From Adiantum capillus-veneris (lineage: Eukaryota > Streptophyta > Polypodiopsida > Polypodiales > Pteridaceae), in the NCBI GenBank assembly GCA_014529385.2, contig CM043966.1, positions 86,954,087-87,018,086 on the forward strand: a stretch of 64,000 bases of DNA, read 5' to 3'. The position numbers and the translations under genes were made by a program. Below the pieces are notes generated by a model. It was not told the DNA's origin, ran no database searches, and worked only from the letters and a program-made list of their open reading frames with translations. This document shows, one piece after another, positions 58,401 to 64,000 of the stretch (the stretch's first letter is position 1; every line of letters starts with the position of its first letter).

Positions 58401-59193
58401 TTTTCTACACTTGCAAATTCTGGATGGCTGCTCATTATGGCTTCTACTGCAGGTATTTGTGTTGTGTTTGATTACTTGCATTAATATTATTTCATAATAT
58501 CGGTAGTTTTTTCTTACAAGAACCTATGAATAGGAGAGGTTATTGGATGGGTGGAGAGGTTCTGTCGTGCTTTAGAGATGGTGGTACATCGTCTCATTAT
58601 AGTGCTCCATCATAGTTCATATGGATATGTTGAGAGTTTATCTGGTCGAATTCAGGTATTGTTTTCACTTCAGTATTGTATAGTTTTGTTGAGGCACTTT
58701 CTTCAATGTTTCTTCAATGTTGTGGTTTTGTAATTTGATTTGCAGTGCCAGTGCTCTATGCTACTTATGGTACACAGGATTGGGATGCAGCCAGCATGAT
58801 TTGTGGCTGAAAGCACCACTATGTTCTCTCGCTTGGGTATCCAGCCTTCAGATTCGTTCATGACACACCATTTTCCGGAGCCTTCCTTAGCTAGATCAGG
58901 ATCAGGGATGCCTTGGCAGGGTGAGATGCAGTGGAGCCAGGCTTTTGTTGTAGCTGCTTTGTCGACGTGGAGGTATTTGTTTGGAGCTTGGGTGTGGTAC
59001 AACTCCCGTTTTGGCTGCATGCTTATCATCTGAACGAGCATGTGCTACGCTTGACACCGATGAGTCTCTTATCAGAGACTATGTGGTTACCTTGCTTTGC
59101 CCTAAAAAGCGAAGCCGAGAGGAGGCATCTACCTCTCTAGATGTTGAGGATGAGGGTGACATGCCATCGCGTGTCGACCCTTATGATGACTAG
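55470..59193 (+). pseudogene. Intron-rich gene: ParB-like region plus permuted DNA amino-methyltransferase
   Basis: At least ten exons with GT-AG borders can be drawn (for example 55470-55969, 56058-56323, 56401-56583, 56665-56795, 57200-57458, 57532-57803, 58039-58452, 58534-58655, 58746-59193). The first exons read LRDDLGGLKTAFAREGYMQE and HMFYVWEGNHHTLAW, resembling the GNHR box of ParB-like domains. Exon 58039-58452 holds FVFLDLPFG (58305-58316), matching the DPPY motif IV of N6/N4 DNA methyltransferases, then LANSGWLLIMAST. The last exon has MPWQGEMQWSQAF and LELGCGTTPVLAACL (58981-59025), motif I. Motif IV before motif I is the permuted (beta-like) order. About eight in-frame stops and a frameshift near 58960 indicate a pseudogene. 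It lies wholly within the transposon, divergent from the transposase. Confidence 0.65.
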
Positions 59194-59237
59194 TGAGACT
59201 TCGCTCCTACTATGACATTGACATTACTTTTGTGTTT

Positions 59238-60597
59238 TTGATCTTTATGTTGTGTTTCACTTTTTGGCATTTATGTATCTTGCGTAAGAATTACGTCTAA
59301 TGTTATTAGATCCATAGATTAAATTTTGATTACATGCATAATAACTACATATAATTTTGTTTGTTTGTGGAAGTGCATTGCCGATTTATGTAGAGGCAGT
59401 GGCTCAAAGAATGGCGAAGGAATTGAGATACGACTTTTGTATCTGTGAAACGCATCATAAAAGCAATGTTTTCATTGATGACGAATGCGACTCTTCATAG
59501 AGTCTAAGAATTATTAGAGAGTGCTTATGATGTAGAGTTTAAGTATTGACAAATGGACATATCATTCCTTCTATGATTTTGAAAGTGAATATTTTGAAAT
59601 CCTCATGTGAGGTGTCCATTGGACCATGGTTAGTTTGAAATTTTCTTCATTTTACAAAGGAAGCTTTGTCCAATTTTTTTATATGAAAGGCTCTTGTATT
59701 AATTATTTGACAACATAATTTGTATTATGGATAATACATAACATTGTGAATTGATGAGACGAATGCGACTCCTTCAAGAATCTAGAGAATTGTTGGCAAG
59801 TGTTTGTGATGTAGGGTTTAGTTATTAACAAATAAGATAGTGTTTGTGAAAATGTAGCTTGTTGAGTTCATTTTCTTGTATTATGATTCACTTCCCTATT
59901 TTGTTTGCTCTATGTTTTGGGTCTTTATGTTATGTTTCACTTTTTGGCATTTATGTATCTTACGAAAGAATTACGTTTAATGTTATTAATGAGATCCATA
60001 GATTGAATTTTGAGTGCATGCATATTTACATTCACTTTTGCTTGTTTGTGGAATTGCATTGCCAATCTATGTAGAGGCAGCGGCTCAAAGGATGGTGAAG
60101 CAATTGCGATTTTTTTTTCATATCTGTGAAACGCGTCATAAACGCAATGTTTTCATTAATGACAGATGCGACTCTTCATAGAGTCTAGAATTATTATCGA
60201 GTGATTATGATCTAGAGTTTAAGTATTGACAAATGGACATGTCATTCCTTGTATGATTTTGAAAGTGAATATTTTGAAATCCTCATGTGAGGTGTCCAAT
60301 GGACCATGGTTAGTTTGAACTTTTTTTCATTTTACAAAGAAAACTTTGTCCATTTTTAATGGAATTCTCTTGTATTAATGATTTGACAACATAATTTGTG
60401 TTATGGATAAACATTAAGTCATTGATGAGACGAAACAAACTCCTTAAAGAATTTAGAGAATTATTGGCAAGTAATTGTGATGTAGGGTTTACTTATTAAC
60501 AAATGAGATAGTGTTTGTAAGACTATAACTTGTTGAGTTCATTTTCATGTATTATGATTCACTTCCTTAATTTGTTTTCTCGGATCTATGTTCGCTC
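59238..60597 (+). repeat. Right subterminal tandem repeat, two ~680-bp units
   Basis: Units 59238-59927 and 59928-60597 match over their length (TTTATGTTRTGTTTCACTTTTTGGC, GTGAGGTGTCCATTGGACC, TTGTTGAGTTCATTTTC). The phrase CCTCATGTGAGGTGTCCATT also occurs at about 54949, left of the methyltransferase-like gene. Non-coding. Confidence 0.82.
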
Positions 60598-60627
60598 AGA
60601 AAATGTCGCTCGGGTTATGGTAAGACT
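60570..60627 (-). repeat. Right terminal inverted repeat of the Mutator-like element
   Basis: Read on the minus strand: CCCGAGCGACATTTTCTGAG, CGAACATAGATCCGAG and AAAACAAAT. It mirrors the left end with mismatches. Confidence 0.7.
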
Positions 60628-60637
60628 CCTAATTCAC
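60628..60637 (+). repeat. Target site duplication of the Mutator-like element, right copy
   Basis: CCTAATTCAC, identical to 47945-47954. Confidence 0.9.
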
Positions 60638-61690
60638 CATGGGAGAGTATATCCATGGATTTTATCTTATTCCCCAAGTCTATCCACGGGGAGACGAGAG
60701 TATGGACAATAGTCGACAGGTTTAGCAAGCAAGAACACTTTCTTCCTGTTAAAAAAAAGACTATTAAGGCACACCAAATGGCAACCATCTTCATATCTTA
60801 GATTTTCAAACACCATGGATTACCAACATCCATCGTGTCAGATAGAGATCTTAGAATGACCAATAATTTTTGGACGGGTCTCTTTGAAAATCTAGGTGCA
60901 AGATTGAATTCTCTTCTGCCTATCACCCACAAACGGATGGCCAAAGTGAGATAGCCAATCTTACAATAATCAATCTACTAAATACTTATGTTATAGAAGT
61001 AGATCAACGCTCACAATTGGAGAAGTACTAACCCCTTGTAGAGTATGCATACAATAATACTATCCATACTACTACAAGAAAAGCACATTTTGAGATCATA
61101 GAGGGAAGACCTAAAAGTCCCTTTCTACTTAAAGTACATGGGAATATCTTCGTTGTTGCTGATGAGTATAGACGTGACCTATAACAATCTTTATAAAAGG
61201 TTAAGGAGACTATATCCATCACTCAACAAAGGGATAAAGTTGTTGTTGACAAGCATAGAAGGGCCTTAACGTTCAAAGAAAATGATTGGGTCTTACTTAA
61301 GTTTCCCAAGGCTGGATTGAGGAAAACGACGGGCAAAAATCCTACGGGCCATCAAAAGTATCATACTAAATTAGCAAAAAGATACTATGGTCCTTTCAAA
61401 ATCTTGAAGCCAATTAATGACATGGATTATCATCTCAAGCTGCCCAACCATTGGCTCATACACAATGATTTTCATGTGAGCCTACTTAATCCCTACAAAG
61501 GAAAACCTCCAAGAGAACCAATTAATGAAGACCCACCAGAAATCAAAGACCAAGAAGAGGTGCTACAACCCAAAGCTATCCTCTTCGGCACGAAGACAAG
61601 GTACTACGTACGGCATGGTAAGATTATTTGACGGTATCTTATTAAGTTTAAAAAAATACATTTTGAAGATGCTAGATGGATGTAAGGAAT
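60638..61690 (+). pseudogene. Integrase of chromovirus C, core, C-terminus and chromodomain-like end
   Basis: Continues the integrase frame: SMDFILFPKSIHGETRVWTI (first Asp), IVSDRDLRMTNNFW (second Asp), [17 protein letters not shown] (catalytic Glu intact). The post-core frame 61317-61631 reads [20 protein letters not shown] and [14 protein letters not shown], then LIKFKKIHFEDARWM, the remains of a chromodomain. Four or more frameshifts and stops. The DDE triad is intact. Confidence 0.87.
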
Positions 61691-62012
61691 ACAACTTAAG
61701 GATAGTATGAACCTTGTCAATGCTTACAATGTTGCACTATAGTAAGCAAATATAAATGCTTTTTAAATGAAAAATGTTTTTGTCTTATAAGAAATCACTC
61801 AAACACCAAGTAGAATTTGTCACTCTACTTTGGGAGTATGATATGGACTAAAGAGCAGACATGCTTGCGGTGGTTGCTATGTCTCCCAACAAGCACCACA
61901 AATGGAGTAGTCATCCATTTTGGAGTGATGTTGCAAGGTGAAAAAGGATTCTCTACCCGCTAAGAAATGTAGAATTTATCTGTTCTACCTCATAGATCAT
62001 TTAATGTGGGAG
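61691..62012 (+). other. Non-coding 3' end and polypurine tract of chromovirus C
   Basis: No frame. AATGTGGGAG at 62003-62012 is a plausible polypurine tract just before the 3' LTR. Confidence 0.55.
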
Positions 62013-62619
62013 TATAAACGGGAACAGGGTTAGAATATAGACATGTGCTTATGGATCTGTCTCAACGCAGGGCCAATGTTAAAGGGGTCCAAATGAGAGA
62101 TGATATGTTAAAGAGAAATTCTACCTAATGGAGCTTAAAGACCTTAGGGTTAGCTTCATTAACTACCTCCAAAAGTTAGTGTTGAAAAGTCCTTTGACCT
62201 TAGGCAAGCTAGGGATGACCTTCAGGTGGGAACCCTACCCAAGCATGAGGTGCTTGTCGGCTTGCTAACTAAAGTGCTTAAAATATTTGTGGGAACATCC
62301 TTGTACGGGGATTATGGATCTAAAGCTTCAGGAATGTCTAAACCATTGACCTTGAAAAAATTACCCTCAATTCAAACCAAATGACTTAAGAAGCATAAAA
62401 GACACATGTTCAAATGATCCTCCATATGTGGCCCTCATGATGTGCTTGAATCCTATTGGATAGGCTTTAAAGGAGTCCAATGAAAATTTAGATGCATAAA
62501 ATTAAATAATTAAGTTCTTTCTCTCAAAGAGGAAAAAGAGGACACATGTACAAATGAAATAATTAAATAGTATGAGAGAGAGAGAGGTGTGGACCAATCA
62601 TGAGAGGGGGCTATACTCT

Positions 62620-62658
<39 letters not shown>

Positions 62659-63342
62659 TCTCTCATTGTGTGGAGTGCAAAGTGCAAGAGCTCCATCTCC
62701 TTCTCCGAGCTTGTTGAGAAGTGGAGAACCTACACCAACACTCTTGGCTATGGAATGAAAATCCAACCAAGATCCATGCTTCAATGCTTGCTTAAGCTTT
62801 CCATCTTCTTCATCTTCATTACTATGCTATTATACTATGCTAAGCAAGAAGAGTGATGATAAGTGAGGAACTATTTCTTTCTCCTATGAATGATTTTTCT
62901 TCCTCTTCCCTACCCTCATTCCCCTCTAGCTCTCTCCACCTTCAAAGGTGTTTGAGGCCTTGGGACTGAGGCTTGGGATAGTTAATGATTTTTGGAAAGT
63001 TTATGGTATGCTTGTGATGCATGAAGATTTCCATCTTCATTGCATCACCTAGGTCACAGGGAAGACAAAGATTGTATTGTATCAAGTCTCTCTTGATGGG
63101 AGAATCTATAATACAAATGCCTTTTGGAGGGGGACCGGCTCCAAGTAAATATGGTCCTCAAAAATTGTCATGTTCTATAATACTCTCTCTCTTGCAAAAG
63201 TACTATTCATGCCAATTTAATCAATAACTATGTTTATGTTGCTACCATCAATTAAGTTCACCCTCTATGTTCTCAAAGTAATCTCACAAAAATGCTCACT
63301 CAGTTTCTCTATTCTCAAAGTTCATAGGCCATTTCCATTACA
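62013..63342 (+). repeat. 3' LTR of chromovirus C
   Basis: Matches the 5' LTR (42511-43884); ends CCATTACA at 63342. Contains an (AC)n tract at 62623-62656 that is not expanded in the 5' LTR, showing expansion after insertion. Confidence 0.88.
62623..62656. repeat. (AC)n microsatellite in the 3' LTR of chromovirus C
   Basis: About 17 AC units. The 5' LTR has only short CACA stretches at this place. Confidence 0.9.
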
Positions 63343-64000
63343 CATCCTATATCAGGGAAATTTTGATTCAGAGTTGCTACAGAAGTAGCTGTACACTGTT
63401 GACTTCCTTGGTTAAAATTTCCTCTAGCTCTTCCTCTATAATTGTTATAGTAGTTGGGATAGTTTTTGGTGGGGTTGTTTCCTTCAACTGTAAGAGGTTT
63501 GGCCCTAAGAAGGACATCCTCAATTAATATAGGTCTCATGGCTTCAAGACGTGTGCTCAAGGGCTTGTTGAGACCTTGACAGAATCGGGAAATCTATTGT
63601 TTCATGGTCATCTGAGGAGCATAACATCGTAAAGACACAAACTTTGTATAGTACTCCTCTAGTGACAGTCCTAACTGGCGTAGACAAACGAATTCATTCA
63701 TCTTAATGAATTAGTGAATAGGAGGAAGATAAGGTTCTATAATGGCTAGCTTCATCTTCTCCCAAGTTGGTTTATTAGTAGGATTATCTCGGTAATATTG
63801 TTTCCACCATAGCTTGGCATCTCCATTGAGAGGAAGCACACCCAACATTGTTTGGTTTTCTTGATCAGTTCCTACGGCTATGAAATAAGCATTCATATCC
63901 TTTAACCACGCTTCTACATCCCGCTCTAGATTGGCCCTTTCTCCCTTAAAGACAGGGAGTTGGACCTGCTTTAGTAGTAATTTCTTGTCTTGTGTAATAG
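63343..64000 (-). pseudogene. Gag of chromovirus D (continues beyond the window)
   Basis: Minus strand from the right edge: MNAYFIAVGTDQENQTML and LNGDAKLWWKQYYRDNPT, the capsid-type gag domain with its WW box. Then LRQLGLSLEEYYTKFVSL, MKQ-stop-ISRFCQGLN and an Arg/Gly/Asn-rich stretch (NNYRGRARGNFNQ). It ends in NQNFPDIGC at the insertion point of element C, directly before the zinc knuckle continued at 42456. Confidence 0.82.

Larger units (their letters stand above)
47955..60627. mobile_element. 12.7-kb Mutator-like element with a SWIM transposase and a ParB/methyltransferase-like gene
   Basis: Bounded by a perfect 10-bp duplication. The ends are inverted: CCGAGCGAGCA at 47970-47980 with further GAGCGAGCAC and CGAGCAAACAAAT; the right end read inversely has CCGAGCGACA, TGAGCGAACAT and CCGAGAAAACAAAT. 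Removing the element plus one duplication restores the integrase frame of chromovirus C (IPNS-PWESIS). Contents: subterminal tandem repeats at both ends, minus-strand transposase (49235-52408), captured UGT fragment, and a divergently oriented multi-exon gene (55470-59193). Confidence 0.9.
42511..63342 (+). mobile_element. Chromovirus C (Ty3/gypsy, plus strand), inserted in gag of D and split by the Mutator-like element
   Basis: Two LTRs of about 1.35 kb, a primer binding site, gag, protease, RT, RNase H, integrase and a chromodomain-like end in normal order. The integrase is interrupted exactly by the 47955-60627 transposon. Left LTR start is approximate, as its first bases differ from the right LTR. 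The right end is well placed, since minus-strand gag of D resumes at 63343. No target duplication could be verified. Confidence 0.88.

Noticed and set aside
55470-59193. The methyltransferase-like gene as an ordinary host gene
   Set aside because: It lies within the duplication- and TIR-bounded transposon, has about eight in-frame stops and a frameshift, and the transposon itself sits in a retrotransposon.

Overview
The window is nuclear DNA of a land plant made almost entirely of nested, decayed transposable elements. No intact host gene, rRNA gene or functional tRNA gene was found. A fern (or another seed-free vascular plant) is the best guess. The reasons are fragments of PLS-type pentatricopeptide (PPR) proteins of the style abundant in ferns and lycophytes, chromoviral and OTA-type Ty3 elements, Ty1/copia elements primed by initiator-Met tRNA, many long (CT)n tracts, and piggyBac and Mutator-like DNA transposons. 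The organism assignment is inference.

Layout, left to right. 1-7.3 kb: two decayed Ty3 (OTA/Tat-Athila-like) elements on the plus strand. 7.4-20.5 kb: a minus-strand copia element split into two parts (3' end at 7.4-8.2 kb, gag-integrase at 19.0-20.5 kb). Between them lies a large insertion (8179-18972) that looks like a non-autonomous LTR element. Its ~1.3-kb direct repeats contain PPR fragments, its interior carries a long unfamiliar acidic ORF, and an L1-like LINE with both ORFs (9632-14129) sits inside it. 21183-25206: a piggyBac transposon flanked by TTAA, with a recognisable transposase and C-terminal zinc ribbon. 25785-27083: a second element with the same termini but no transposase.

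From about 28.7 kb to the right edge, one minus-strand chromovirus (element D) forms the outer shell: LTR start at 29281, chromodomain at 35.8 kb, integrase-RT-protease at 39.2-42.5 kb, gag at 63.3-64 kb. Copia element A (29317-35761, TSD TCATC) is inserted in D, and copia element B (33033-35746, TSD ATTCA/ATTCG) is inserted in the 3' LTR of A. A second chromovirus, element C (about 42.5-63.34 kb, LTRs ~1.35 kb), is inserted in the gag of D. A 12.7-kb Mutator-like element (47955-60627) lies in the integrase of C, flanked by a perfect 10-bp duplication CCTAATTCAC.

The most interesting content is in this Mutator-like element. It has a SWIM-finger transposase on the minus strand. Divergently transcribed from it is an intron-rich plus-strand gene that combines what looks like a ParB-like N-terminal region (GNHH box) with a DNA amino-methyltransferase in permuted motif order (DLPF before LELGCGT). 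Between them is a captured UDP-glycosyltransferase fragment. In bacteria and phages, ParB-methyltransferase fusions are common on mobile DNA; one carried by a plant Mutator-like element is not something I recognise from the literature.

Most in-frame stops fall where Gln, Trp or Arg is expected, consistent with C-to-T decay of methylated cytosines. All elements look old and silenced.
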